Of a stretch of 64,000 nt of DNA, positions 37,717-47,243 are shown piece after piece. This DNA is from Rhodobacterales bacterium LSUCC0387 (GTDB lineage Bacteria; Pseudomonadota; Alphaproteobacteria; Rhodobacterales; Rhodobacteraceae). Position 1 is the first letter of the stretch. Every line of letters starts with the position of its first letter. The position numbers and the translations under genes were made by a program. A model generated the notes under the pieces. It ran no database searches, was not told the origin of the DNA, and saw nothing but the letters and a program-made list of their open reading frames with translations. The stretch covers positions 1,365,501-1,429,500 of the forward strand of contig WVSR01000001.1 in assembly GCA_015689775.1 (NCBI GenBank). The letters are read 5' to 3'.

Positions 37717-40187
37717 CGCGGTATCAAGGTTGTGATCCCAAGGTTTCCTGCGCGCGCAAGGGTTGGGTCAAGGCTCATGGGAAGGTATTCGCCGCGCCGC
37801 CAGAGTTGGGATAAGTCGTCATAATTAGGGCTTAACGGATGGCCCGATTGGCCCGTAGAAATGATAAAGACACTGCTGTCGAGATCAGCAAAGTCATACA
37901 CCCCGCGATAGCCTGCCGCATGGCGATTTTCGTAAGGGGCATCCCCCTCCCATGAAATTGCCCCACGCATCAAGCTATGCGGCCCGCCCGATGTGGATTG
38001 GCTAATATTCACAATCCATGAAAAAAGATCGGTTTGACCCAAGACGGGGTGACGATGCACCGCCTCATGTGCCGCACCCCACCGCCAACTGTCCAAATTT
38101 GCGCCATATGTCTCGCGCAATTCCAGCAAGGCATCGTCAAGCGCGGCCTCTGCGATTTCGGGGCAGGTCTCAACGCGCGATGTGGTGCGTAGATCACACC
38201 AGACTACAGCGCCATCGATGTCACGGAACACGCGCTCAATGAAAATTGGCTCAACGGCATAAAATTGATCGGCCAAGGGGCCGATATCGTCACGGATCAG
38301 CCGCTGTTGTAGCGCTCGCATCCACGCGATGTAAATCAGGGGCTCGGGCATATTTTCGTTCATATTGCCGTCCCAGTCCGCCAAGCGCTCCAAGGCGCGG
38401 GCGCGCATCCGCTCGGGCGTGCCTTCGGGTGCGGTTGTGCTTGTGAACCACAACTCCGCCCCAACCAAAGGAAGAATATTAACAGCCGCAGCAGAGACGG
38501 GATCAAGCTGCGCTTCGATAAAACTATCACGCGTATGCACCTCGCGCATTTGCATGAGGCGCTGCCAGCGCAACACTCGCTGCGTATCGCCCCAGTTGTA
38601 GCTCAAATGATCTGGAAAGGCGCGATCTATCGTTTTGTTGTTGGTGTTGCCTACGATGCCACCCTCTGGGTTCACAAAGACTGGGTTGGCCTCAGCGGGC
38701 ATCATGCCGCGCCATCGGTTTTGGTCAAGCCATCCTTGCGCAGGGATGCGGCCCTGACCAATCATCTCTGGATTGCGGCGGGGTTGGCGACCAATGACCT
38801 GCAGCGCAATATTGCCTGCACTATCAGCCAAAGTCAGGTTTTGTGAGGGCGCGATGTGACCGCGCGTGGCGCGAATAGCCGACTCCACGGATTGCGCACG
38901 CATCAAGGCAAGCCCCGCTTGCAAACTAGTATTGCGGGGGTTGAGCGCCGTCCATGCCAAAGCCATGACATGGTTTTCAGGCGTGACCGTTCCCAAATCC
39001 CAATGGGTTGCAGGAATGACAGGGCCATTTCGGCTATTGCGCAGGGTGATGGTTACAGGCGCACTATCGGCGACCTGAATGATTTCTTGGCGCGTCTCAA
39101 AGGGGATAAATTCCGCCCCTGCGCGGTAGAGCGTGGGGGCATTTGGATCAAGCTCTTCAACAAAGAGATCCATATCATCGATATAGGCCGCGGTCATGCC
39201 CCATGCCAAACGGTCAGAGCGCCCTACAACCACAATGGGCATGCCGGGAATGGTTGCTCCAATCACACCACCTGAGGCCAGTTCAAGTCGCGCCAGATAC
39301 CAAATCGACGGGGCGCTTAACCCCAAATGGGGGTCATTTGCCAGAAGGGTCGCGCCGCTTGTTGCGCGAAATGGTGCTGCGGACCATGCATTGGACGCCC
39401 CCGCAAGACCGCGGGGCACTAAAGGATATAGCGGGTCCTCGATGCGGGGCGTGGTTGTGACTTGAGCAAAATCACTGGGATCGGCGTTGAATAGGCTTGC
39501 ATATTGGGGCAGGGCGGCAATGCCCGCACCCGGAGCATCGGGCAGCAAATCGCGAATGCGTTCAGGGCGATCTAGGGCCAAAATCGCGCGGGCCCGTAAG
39601 ACATCGCTTTGCGCTTGGTCACTTAAGGTGAGGGCCATCAACATCGAGATTGCGATACTGTCTTGCGGTCGCCATGGGGCGATATCGGGTTCAAACAAGA
39701 ACAATTCGGGCGCACCACGCCCTAAGGCCTCGCGCGCGATTTGATCCAACCACCCATTAACCCCTGCGGCATAGGCCTCGAGATCGTTGCGGGCGGCGGC
39801 CGAGTAATTGGCGTAGGATGCTTCCGCATAGGCCTCGAGATCAAGGCGGCGCATAAGGTCATCGCTGCGTAGGCTGCGGTCTCCGAATATTTCAGAAAGG
39901 CGGCCCTGTGCCGTGCGGCGCAAAACCAACATCTGCCACAGCCTGTCTTGCGCATGCGCAACGCCGAGGCCGTAAAACACATTTTGGTCAGTAGTTCCAA
40001 AAATATGCGGGATTGCCCCTTGGGCGCGTACGATCTCGGCACCGTTTTCCAAGCCCGCCATGCGCCAAGTGGCGTTATATTGAGGGAGGGATCGCGCGGC
40101 AAACCAAAAGGCAACCGTGGCTGCAACCACAACCAAAAAGATCACTACTGAAGTGATCCGCACAAACCAACGCAGCAGCGATCCCAT
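37713..40187 (-). CDS. Penicillin acylase family protein (Ntn hydrolase)
   Basis: An 824-residue Ntn-hydrolase with an N-terminal membrane anchor or signal (residues about 10-31). The family matures by self-cleavage before a Ser that becomes the nucleophile. Here that residue should be Ser265 in GLAGASNAWSA, preceded by Ala instead of the more usual Gly. The A-chain motif YGLGVAHAQDRLWQM and the B-chain segments LLANDPHLGLSAPSIWY and NTNNKT are typical. The natural substrates of such proteins are mostly unknown and can include acyl-homoserine lactones or peptides. It lies 11 bases downstream of the SYLF lipoprotein gene on the same strand. Confidence 0.9.
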   Translation of the reverse strand: MGSLLRWFVRITSVVIFLVVVAATVAFWFAARSLPQYNATWRMAGLENGAEIVRAQGAIPHIFGTTDQNVFYGLGVAHAQDRLWQMLVLRRTAQGRLSEIFGDRSLRSDDLMRRLDLEAYAEASYANYSAAARNDLEAYAAGVNGWLDQIAREALGRGAPELFLFEPDIAPWRPQDSIAISMLMALTLSDQAQSDVLRARAILALDRPERIRDLLPDAPGAGIAALPQYASLFNADPSDFAQVTTTPRIEDPLYPLVPRGLAGASNAWSAAPFRATSGATLLANDPHLGLSAPSIWYLARLELASGGVIGATIPGMPIVVVGRSDRLAWGMTAAYIDDMDLFVEELDPNAPTLYRAGAEFIPFETRQEIIQVADSAPVTITLRNSRNGPVIPATHWDLGTVTPENHVMALAWTALNPRNTSLQAGLALMRAQSVESAIRATRGHIAPSQNLTLADSAGNIALQVIGRQPRRNPEMIGQGRIPAQGWLDQNRWRGMMPAEANPVFVNPEGGIVGNTNNKTIDRAFPDHLSYNWGDTQRVLRWQRLMQMREVHTRDSFIEAQLDPVSAAAVNILPLVGAELWFTSTTAPEGTPERMRARALERLADWDGNMNENMPEPLIYIAWMRALQQRLIRDDIGPLADQFYAVEPIFIERVFRDIDGAVVWCDLRTTSRVETCPEIAEAALDDALLELRETYGANLDSWRWGAAHEAVHRHPVLGQTDLFSWIVNISQSTSGGPHSLMRGAISWEGDAPYENRHAAGYRGVYDFADLDSSVFIISTGQSGHPLSPNYDDLSQLWRRGEYLPMSLDPTLARAGNLGITTLIPR

Positions 40188-40198
40188 GGCCCCGTCAG

Positions 40199-40786
40199 TT
40201 ACGGTATGATACGCGAGTAGTGGGTGCCTTCAAGCGTGGCACCAGCAATCAGCCCCGCCTGACCAAACACCACCGCAATCACGGGATTGGTCAGAGTGTT
40301 GCTGTCGATGCCCAAAGACACACCGCTTGCGTTAAAGGCATAGCGCACATCGGCGCCGACCGCCCAACCAGGCGAGCTACGGAACGAGCTTAGCGCTTCT
40401 TCGGTCATGAAAAACAGCGCATGTGCATATTGCTGCGCACCGATTTGAAATCCGAAAGATCCACTGATCGCGTTATAATAATCAACCGTTGCGCCATTGA
40501 TGCGCAATGCACCGCGCCCGTAAGATGCGCCGAAGCCAAAGCCAGCCTCGGTGACCAATGGCATGATCAGAACACCGGCCGCGTTAAAGGCCAGTTCCTC
40601 CGTTCCTGAAATTTCTTGGAACATGAATTCCTGCGCGCTGTCCACGCGTGCATCCAGACGCTGCGAGGCTTGCGAATTCACCCCATTGCCGCATGCCGCC
40701 AAGAGCGGCACCGCTGTCCCGCCAAGTACGAAATTGCGGCGGGTCAGAATTTGGGGCGAATGAGATTGTTTTGTTTCACTGCTCAT
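40199..40786 (-). CDS. SYLF (YSC84) domain lipoprotein with Tat-like signal
   Basis: A 195-residue protein beginning MSSETKQSHSPQILTRRNFVLGG. A twin-Arg motif and a hydrophobic stretch end in a lipobox, LLAAC, so it is probably Tat-exported and lipid-anchored. The rest is a SYLF domain (AAGVLIMPLVTEAGFGFGASYGRG, GSFGFQIGAQQYAHALFFM), a fold known in eukaryotes to bind phosphoinositides; its bacterial role is unclear. The in-frame extension to 40855 is less likely. It is probably co-transcribed with the penicillin-acylase gene. Confidence 0.87.
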   Translation of the reverse strand: MSSETKQSHSPQILTRRNFVLGGTAVPLLAACGNGVNSQASQRLDARVDSAQEFMFQEISGTEELAFNAAGVLIMPLVTEAGFGFGASYGRGALRINGATVDYYNAISGSFGFQIGAQQYAHALFFMTEEALSSFRSSPGWAVGADVRYAFNASGVSLGIDSNTLTNPVIAVVFGQAGLIAGATLEGTHYSRIIP

Positions 40787-40900
40787 ATGTGACCTCATTC
40801 CCTGTAATGTCTCTGCCCATCTTTTACGGGGTTGCGCGGGCTTTGTCATGACCAAAGCGGCGCAATTTTATCAAATGACGCAGGTTTGAGGTGTTTTTGC

Positions 40901-41893
40901 CTAGCCCTGTAGGATGGCCGCAACCCTTGGGGCGAAATAGGTCAGCACACCATCACAGCCTGCGCGGCGGAAACACATCAGGCTTTCAAGCATGACTTTC
41001 TCGCCGTCTATCCACCCTTGCGCGGCGGCGGCCTCGATCATCGCGTATTCGCCTGAGACCTGATAGGCATAGGTCGGCGCGCCAAAGCGGTCTTTGACCG
41101 CGCGCGCAATGTCGAGATAGGGCTGGCCTGGTTTCACCATAACCATATCCGCCCCTTCCATCAAATCGCGCTCAACGCAGGCCAAGGCCTCGTTGCGATT
41201 GGCGGGATCAATTTGATAGGTTTTTTTATCGCCTTTCAGCGCACCAGACGCACCTACCGCATCACGAAATGGCCCGTAATAGCTTGAGGCGAATTTGGCC
41301 GCATAGGACATAATCGTCACATTGCGGTGGTTTGCCCCTTCAAGCGCGTTGCGAATGGCGCGGATGCGGCCATCCATCATATCCGATGGCCCCAAGATAT
41401 CTGCGCCAGCCTCGGCCTGCGCTAATGCCATTTTCACCAATGCCTCAACGGTTTCGTCATTGATGATTTCACCATCGCGCACATAGCCGTCATGCCCGTT
41501 GATATTATAAGGATCGAGGGCAATATCGGTCATGACTGCAATATTAGGGGCGGTCTTTTTAATGGCGGAAATGGCGCGATTGGTCAGGTTTTTAGGGTTC
41601 CATGCCTCGGCGCAGTCCTCGGTTTTAAGCGGGGGATCTGTATAGGGGAACAGGCAGATCGCGGGAATGCCAAGCGCCTCGGCCTCCTGCGCGGCTTTGA
41701 CCACCAAATCAAGCGACAAACGATTGACCCCAGGCATGGAGGCGACAGGTTCGCAAACCCCTTCGCCATCGCGCAAAAACACGGGCCAAATGAGATCATT
41801 GACGCTTAATTCCACCTCGCGGGTCAGATTGCGCAAAGCGGCGCTTGCGCGGGTGCGGCGATGACGGGCGAGGGGAAACGGGGCTTGGGTCAC
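40901..41893 (-). CDS. hemB: Delta-aminolevulinic acid dehydratase (porphobilinogen synthase)
   Basis: A 330-residue HemB condensing two aminolevulinates in heme synthesis. The Schiff-base lysines are in SYAAKFASSYYGPF and MVMVKPGQPYLD. At the site where zinc enzymes carry three cysteines this protein reads DIALDPYNINGHDGYV, so it is the zinc-free, Mg-activated type known in the Rhodobacter group. The start is a GTG behind AAGGAGATCAGC; a more distant ATG at 41968 has no such site. It is divergent from the membrane protein gene that precedes mfd. Confidence 0.95.
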   Translation of the reverse strand: MTQAPFPLARHRRTRASAALRNLTREVELSVNDLIWPVFLRDGEGVCEPVASMPGVNRLSLDLVVKAAQEAEALGIPAICLFPYTDPPLKTEDCAEAWNPKNLTNRAISAIKKTAPNIAVMTDIALDPYNINGHDGYVRDGEIINDETVEALVKMALAQAEAGADILGPSDMMDGRIRAIRNALEGANHRNVTIMSYAAKFASSYYGPFRDAVGASGALKGDKKTYQIDPANRNEALACVERDLMEGADMVMVKPGQPYLDIARAVKDRFGAPTYAYQVSGEYAMIEAAAAQGWIDGEKVMLESLMCFRRAGCDGVLTYFAPRVAAILQG

Positions 41894-41992
41894 GCTGATC
41901 TCCTTGATCCTATCTGTCTCAAATTTCTGACAGGTCACAGGAGATTTCTCAAGGCTAGAAAAGGCCATAATTGCCGCGTAGAAGGGGGCGGG

Positions 41993-42541
41993 GTGCGAAA
42001 AACGGGGCCAAGAAAATCAGTGCAGTTTCTCGATCATATCATCACGGTTTTGGATTTCTCCGCTTTTGAGGCGGTGTGGTATTGGGTGTTGTTTGCGCTT
42101 TTGTGGTCACATTGGACACAAACCACGCTTGGTGTGCCCTTTGCAATGATCCGCTGTGCCGAATTGGGGGATGAAACTGCGCGAAGCGATGCGCTGCAAT
42201 TGGCCGAGATCACCGCGCGTTATCTGCGCGGCCTAGATGCACAGCTTGGGCCAATCTTGATGACGCTTTTAGGGTTGATCTTGGGCTTTCTGGCTGCGCT
42301 TGGCTTTTATTATGACAGCCCCTTGGCGCAGTCGGTGTTCTTTCTTGTGATCCCCGCCGTAGGTGTCGGCTATTTGCGCAATCGTTTGGCGCAGGCTTGG
42401 CCGCAGATCCCGCCACAGGATCAGATCCGCGCATTGATGCGCCACCGCCGCCGTTTGCAATTCCTTGGCAGCGTGTTGATTTTTTTCACGGCGATTTGGG
42501 GCGTGTTTTTCCTTCAACGTGTGCCGCAATCACCGCTTTGA
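41993..42541 (+). CDS. Conserved membrane protein of unknown function
   Basis: About 182 residues with hydrophobic segments at the start (VWYWVLFALLWSHWTQTTLGV), middle (LMTLLGLILGFLAALGFYY, FFLVIPAVGVGYL) and end (LQFLGSVLIFFTAIWGVFFL), so it should span the inner membrane about four times. I recognise no enzymatic motif. The start is uncertain: GTG at 41993 or GTG at 42020 (VQFLDHIITV). It precedes mfd by 38 bases on the same strand. Confidence 0.7.
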   Translation: MRKTGPRKSVQFLDHIITVLDFSAFEAVWYWVLFALLWSHWTQTTLGVPFAMIRCAELGDETARSDALQLAEITARYLRGLDAQLGPILMTLLGLILGFLAALGFYYDSPLAQSVFFLVIPAVGVGYLRNRLAQAWPQIPPQDQIRALMRHRRRLQFLGSVLIFFTAIWGVFFLQRVPQSPL

Positions 42542-42579
42542 TCTTGACACGCGGGGCTGCCCCTTTACCTGACGCTTCC

Positions 42580-45500
42580 ATGTCACACGCAAAACCCCAA
42601 CCCGCCCATATTCGCGCCTCTGGCGTGCCCGAAGGATATGACGCGCAGATGATCCTGCGCGAATTTGAGCGCGCGGGGTCTGATGAGACAATGGTGCTGC
42701 ATATTGCGCGCGATGACAAACGTGCTGAAAGCATTGCCGCTGCGCTGCAATTCTTTGCCCCTGATCTGACCCTGCTGCGCTTTCCCGGCTGGGATTGTTT
42801 GCCCTATGACCGCATCTCCCCCAATGCCGAGATTTCAGCGCGGCGCATGGCGACCTTGGCGCGGTTGGTGCAGGGCGGGGTTGGGCCTGCGGTTGTTTTA
42901 ACCACGCTCAATGCGGCCACGCAATTTTTGCCCCCGCGCGATTTGCTGCGTGAGGCGGCCTTTCACGCCACTGTGGGTCAGCGCATAGACGAAGACGCCT
43001 TGCGCGCCTTTTTGGTGCGCATGGGGTTCACGCAAACCCCCACTGTCACCGAGGCGGGGGATTATGCCCTGCGCGGCGGGATTATTGACATTTGGCCTGC
43101 GGGAACGCCGCAACCCTATCGGCTTGACCTTTTTGGAGATGTTCTTGATGGGCTGCGCAGTTTTGACCCTGTAACGCAGCGCAGTCTTGAAACCCTGACC
43201 CATTTATCGCTTTCGCCCGTCTCCGAGGTTGTGATGGACGAGGCCGCAATCACGCGGTTTCGACAGAATTACCGCATCGAATTTGGGGCTGCGGGAAATG
43301 ATGATCCGCTCTATGAGGCGGTCAGTGCGGGGCGTAAATACCAAGGCGTGGAACATTGGCTGCCCTATTTTTACCCCAAGCTTGAGACTTTGTTTGATTA
43401 TCTGCCCGATGCCGTGGTCACGATGGATGACCAGACCGTGCCGCAGCACGCCGCACGATGGGAGACGATCAGCGATCAATATGACACGCGCAAAACGGCA
43501 TTGACGCAAAAGGGGCGGTTGGACAGCGTCTATAAACCTGTGCCGCCTGACTTGCTCTATCTTGACGAGACGCGGTTTGCCGCCGCCTTGGCGCCGCATC
43601 GGGTTTTGCATTTCTCACCGCTGCCTGCCGCCACTGGCCCGAATGTGATTGATGCAGGCGGGCGTGTTGGGCGCAATTTCGCGCCTGAACGGCAGCAAGA
43701 GAATATCAATATATTTGAGGCGCTTTGCGATCATATCCGCGATATGCGCCAATCGCCCGCGGTGATTTTGGCCTCTTGGTCAGAAGGGGCGCGGCAACGC
43801 CTGATGCAGATTTTGACCGATCAAGGCTTGTCTGGTTTGGTCAAGCTTGATCATTTCACGCCTGATCTGCCCAAAGGCAGCATCTCTTGCGTGATCTGGC
43901 CGCTTGAGGAGGGGTTTACCGCCTCCGATCTAGCTGTGATCTCAGAGCAAGATGTGTTGGGCGACCGGCTGATCCGTCCCCGCCGCAAAACCAAACGTGC
44001 CGAGAATTACCTGACCGAGGCGCAAAGCCTTTCAGCGGGTGATCTGGTGGTGCATGTTGATCACGGCATCGGGCGGTTTAAGGGGCTTGAAACCATCACC
44101 GCCGCAGGCGCCCCGCATGAATGTTTGGCCCTTGAATATGCAGGCGGGGATCGTTTGTTCTTGCCCGTTGAGAATATCGAACTTCTCAGTCGCTATGGCC
44201 ATGATGAGGGTCTGCTTGATAAACTTGGCGGTGGCGCATGGCAGGCGAAAAAGGCGCGGATGAAGGAACGCATCCGCCTGATTGCGGATAAGCTTATTCG
44301 GATCGCCGCAGAACGCGAATTGCGCCAAGCGCCGATTTTGGGCACGCCTGACGATATGTGGGAGAATTTCTGCGCCCGCTTCCCCTATGAGGAAACCGAG
44401 GATCAGCTGTCTGCCATCGCGGATGTGGTGGAAGATTTGGCCCGTGGGCGCCCCATGGATCGCTTGATCGTGGGCGATGTTGGGTTTGGCAAAACCGAAG
44501 TGGCCATGCGTGCGGCCTTTATTGCGGCGGCCTCTGGCCTGCAGGTGGCGGTGATCGCCCCCACCACGCTGCTTGCGCGTCAACACGCCCGCACCTTTGC
44601 CGAGCGGTTTCGTGGTTTCCCACTAAAAGTTGCTCAATTGTCTCGTTTTGTTTCCGCGAAAGAAGCCGCAGAAACCCGCGCAGGTTTGGCAGATGGGACA
44701 GTTGATATTGTCATTGGCACCCACGCGCTCTTGGCCAAAGGGGTGCGCTTTGCCAATCTTGGGCTTTTGGTGATTGATGAAGAACAACGCTTTGGCGTGA
44801 ACCACAAAGAGCGGCTCAAAGAATTCCGCTCTGAGGTGCATGTGCTAATCCTTTCGGCCACGCCTATTCCTCGCACCCTGCAAATGTCGCTTTCTGGCGT
44901 ACGTGACCTTAGCCTGATTGGAACGCCGCCTGTCGATCGGTTGGCCATTCGGTCTTATGTTAGCGAATTTGACGCGGCCACCATCCGCGAGGCGCTGTTA
45001 CGCGAACATTATCGCGGTGGTCAGTCCTTTTATGTTGTGCCGCGCATTGAAGATTTGCCCGAGATTGAAACCTTTCTTCGTGATCATGTGCCAGAGGTCA
45101 GTTTCGTGGTGGCGCATGGCCAGATGGCGGCAGGTGATCTTGATGATCGCATGAACGCGTTTTATGATGGCAAATATGATGTTCTTTTGGCTACAACGAT
45201 CATTGAATCGGGGATTGATATCCCGACTGCCAATACGATGGTCATTCATCGCGCGGATATGTTTGGTCTGGCGCAGCTTTATCAGATCAGAGGCCGTGTC
45301 GGGCGCGCGAAAACCCGCGCCTATGCCTATCTGACGACCAAGCCCCGCGGGAAATTGACCCCCGCCGCTGAAAAACGCCTCAGGGTTTTGGGCAGCCTTG
45401 ATAGCCTTGGTGCGGGCTTTACCATCGCATCCCAAGACCTCGATATTCGCGGTGCGGGTAATATCGTGGGTGAGGAACAATCGGGCCATGTCCGCGAGGT

Positions 45501-46035
45501 GGGGTTCGAGCTGTATCAATCCATGTTGGAGGAGGCGATTGCCGCAATCCGCTCTGGTGCGGCCGAAAGCACCGTCAGTGATGGGCAATGGTCGCCGCAG
45601 ATCAATTTGGGCGTGCCCGTGATGATCCCCGAGGTCTATATCCCCGATTTAGATGTGCGGCTTGGCCTCTATCGCCGCCTGTCGCGATTGGAAAGCAAGG
45701 TCGATCTCGAAGGGTTTGCGGCTGAGATGATTGACCGCTTCGGCCCGCTGCCGCGCGAAGTGAATACGCTGCTTTTGGTTATGCGTATCAAGGCCATGTG
45801 CAAACGCGCCCATATCGCCAAGATGGATGCAGGGCCCAAAGGGGCGACTTTGCAATTCCACAATAACAAATTCCCGAACCCTGCAGGCCTTGTTGCCTTT
45901 GTCGAAAATCAACGCGGGCTGGCCAAGATCAAGGACAATAAGATCGTCATTCGCCGTGACTGGGCCAAGGATGCCGATAAGATCAAAGGTGCCTTCGCAA
46001 TTGCCCGCGATCTGGCCGAACAGGCAAGGGGCTAG
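42580..46035 (+). CDS. mfd: Transcription-repair coupling factor Mfd
   Basis: A 1,151-residue DNA translocase that removes RNA polymerase stalled at lesions and recruits UvrA. The domain order is visible: a UvrB-like N terminus (GWDCLPYDRISPNAEISARR), an RNA-polymerase-interacting domain near residues 480-560 (DLVVHVDHGIGRFKGL), RecG-like helicase lobes with Walker A GDVGFGKTEVA and IDEEQRFG, SATPIPRTLQM, then QIRGRVGR and a C-terminal TRCF domain. I chose the start MSHAKPQPAHIRASG; the frame upstream is a shadow of the preceding gene. Its stop overlaps that of the convergent MFS gene. Confidence 0.97.
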   Translation: MSHAKPQPAHIRASGVPEGYDAQMILREFERAGSDETMVLHIARDDKRAESIAAALQFFAPDLTLLRFPGWDCLPYDRISPNAEISARRMATLARLVQGGVGPAVVLTTLNAATQFLPPRDLLREAAFHATVGQRIDEDALRAFLVRMGFTQTPTVTEAGDYALRGGIIDIWPAGTPQPYRLDLFGDVLDGLRSFDPVTQRSLETLTHLSLSPVSEVVMDEAAITRFRQNYRIEFGAAGNDDPLYEAVSAGRKYQGVEHWLPYFYPKLETLFDYLPDAVVTMDDQTVPQHAARWETISDQYDTRKTALTQKGRLDSVYKPVPPDLLYLDETRFAAALAPHRVLHFSPLPAATGPNVIDAGGRVGRNFAPERQQENINIFEALCDHIRDMRQSPAVILASWSEGARQRLMQILTDQGLSGLVKLDHFTPDLPKGSISCVIWPLEEGFTASDLAVISEQDVLGDRLIRPRRKTKRAENYLTEAQSLSAGDLVVHVDHGIGRFKGLETITAAGAPHECLALEYAGGDRLFLPVENIELLSRYGHDEGLLDKLGGGAWQAKKARMKERIRLIADKLIRIAAERELRQAPILGTPDDMWENFCARFPYEETEDQLSAIADVVEDLARGRPMDRLIVGDVGFGKTEVAMRAAFIAAASGLQVAVIAPTTLLARQHARTFAERFRGFPLKVAQLSRFVSAKEAAETRAGLADGTVDIVIGTHALLAKGVRFANLGLLVIDEEQRFGVNHKERLKEFRSEVHVLILSATPIPRTLQMSLSGVRDLSLIGTPPVDRLAIRSYVSEFDAATIREALLREHYRGGQSFYVVPRIEDLPEIETFLRDHVPEVSFVVAHGQMAAGDLDDRMNAFYDGKYDVLLATTIIESGIDIPTANTMVIHRADMFGLAQLYQIRGRVGRAKTRAYAYLTTKPRGKLTPAAEKRLRVLGSLDSLGAGFTIASQDLDIRGAGNIVGEEQSGHVREVGFELYQSMLEEAIAAIRSGAAESTVSDGQWSPQINLGVPVMIPEVYIPDLDVRLGLYRRLSRLESKVDLEGFAAEMIDRFGPLPREVNTLLLVMRIKAMCKRAHIAKMDAGPKGATLQFHNNKFPNPAGLVAFVENQRGLAKIKDNKIVIRRDWAKDADKIKGAFAIARDLAEQARG

Positions 46036-47243
46036 CTTGCCTGTTCGGATCTCGGCATCATTTTCATCATCCCCGCGGCGATTGCGGCAAAAATCAGCAC
46101 GAATGAGATCAGGGGCAGGGGCGTGCCGTCAAAAAACTGGCCCACAATTGCTCCCAAAACTGCCCCGCCGATGGTTGCTATGGCACCCATCACCGAACTG
46201 GCCGTGCCCGCGATATGGCCCAAGGGCTCTAGCGCGAGGGCATTTAGATTGCCCAAGGTAAAGGCCGCAGTGGCAAAGATTGTCAGCGTCCATGCAATAT
46301 ATAGGGCGAAGCCCTGTCCGGCCTCAAAGATCAGACCAAAGGCGAACAGCGCGATGCTGCTGTTGAAAAGCAGCACAAATAACGCGCCCCGCACCATCGC
46401 GCGCATGCCAAATCGCATAACCATCTTGCCGTTGATCGGCCCTGAGGGGGCAGCCATCAATGCAATCGCACAAAACCAGAATGGAAATTCAGCGCCGCGT
46501 CCAAAGCTGAGATCAAACACCTGCTGAATGGAAGAAATCACCCCAAACAGGGCCCCGAATATACAGGTTTGCACAAGAATGGAGAGCTGCATTTGGCGCA
46601 TGCCAAGGGCGGTCGAAATGGCAGATTTGAGGGCTGCAAGATTTGGCTTTTGCCGTCGCTCGGGCGGTAGGGTTTCAGGTTGGCGTAGACCCAGCCATGA
46701 GACCGATAAAAGGATGAAGGCCAAAAAGGCTACGAAGATCGCCCGCCAGCCAAAGCCTGCGATAATCGCCGCGCCGATTAACGGGGCGATTGCGGGGAAA
46801 ATGGTAAAAACCAACATGGCATAGGACACAATCTGCGCCATCGCACGGCCCTGATAAAGGTCGCGCATCATTGCCAAAGTCACAACACGCGGGCCCGCCG
46901 CACCGATGCCCTGCAAAACGCGGGCCGCTAATACAAGCTCGAGCGAAGGGGCATAATGGGCCAATATCGCCCCAAGCGCGTAGAACCCTGCGCCGAGATA
47001 AATCACAGGCTTGCGTCCCAAAGCGTCTGAAATTGGGCCAGCGATGAAAATTCCGATTCCCATGCCAAAGATAAATGAGGTCAGGATCAATTGCGCGCGG
47101 TTGATGTCATCTGGCGAAAGCTCGGCCGCGATTTGGGGCAGGGCGGGCAGCATGGCATCCATCGAAAAGGCGATGGTTGCAAAGAGCACCCCCATCATCG
47201 CTGTAAATTCAAGCTTTGATGGGGATTTTGAGGCAGGGGTCAT
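46032..47243 (-). CDS. MFS exporter, Bcr/CflA family
   Basis: A 403-residue inner-membrane transporter with about twelve helices. LTSFIFGMGIGIFIAGPISDALGRKPVIYLG is the major-facilitator motif between helices two and three. RVLQGIGAAGPRVVTLAMMRDLYQG is the Bcr/CflA signature in helix four. Such proteins export small drugs or metabolites by proton antiport; the substrate here is unknown. It overlaps the DsbA-like gene by four bases and forms a three-gene run with it and the 3-hydroxybutyrate dehydrogenase gene. Confidence 0.93.
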   Translation of the reverse strand: MTPASKSPSKLEFTAMMGVLFATIAFSMDAMLPALPQIAAELSPDDINRAQLILTSFIFGMGIGIFIAGPISDALGRKPVIYLGAGFYALGAILAHYAPSLELVLAARVLQGIGAAGPRVVTLAMMRDLYQGRAMAQIVSYAMLVFTIFPAIAPLIGAAIIAGFGWRAIFVAFLAFILLSVSWLGLRQPETLPPERRQKPNLAALKSAISTALGMRQMQLSILVQTCIFGALFGVISSIQQVFDLSFGRGAEFPFWFCAIALMAAPSGPINGKMVMRFGMRAMVRGALFVLLFNSSIALFAFGLIFEAGQGFALYIAWTLTIFATAAFTLGNLNALALEPLGHIAGTASSVMGAIATIGGAVLGAIVGQFFDGTPLPLISFVLIFAAIAAGMMKMMPRSEQAS

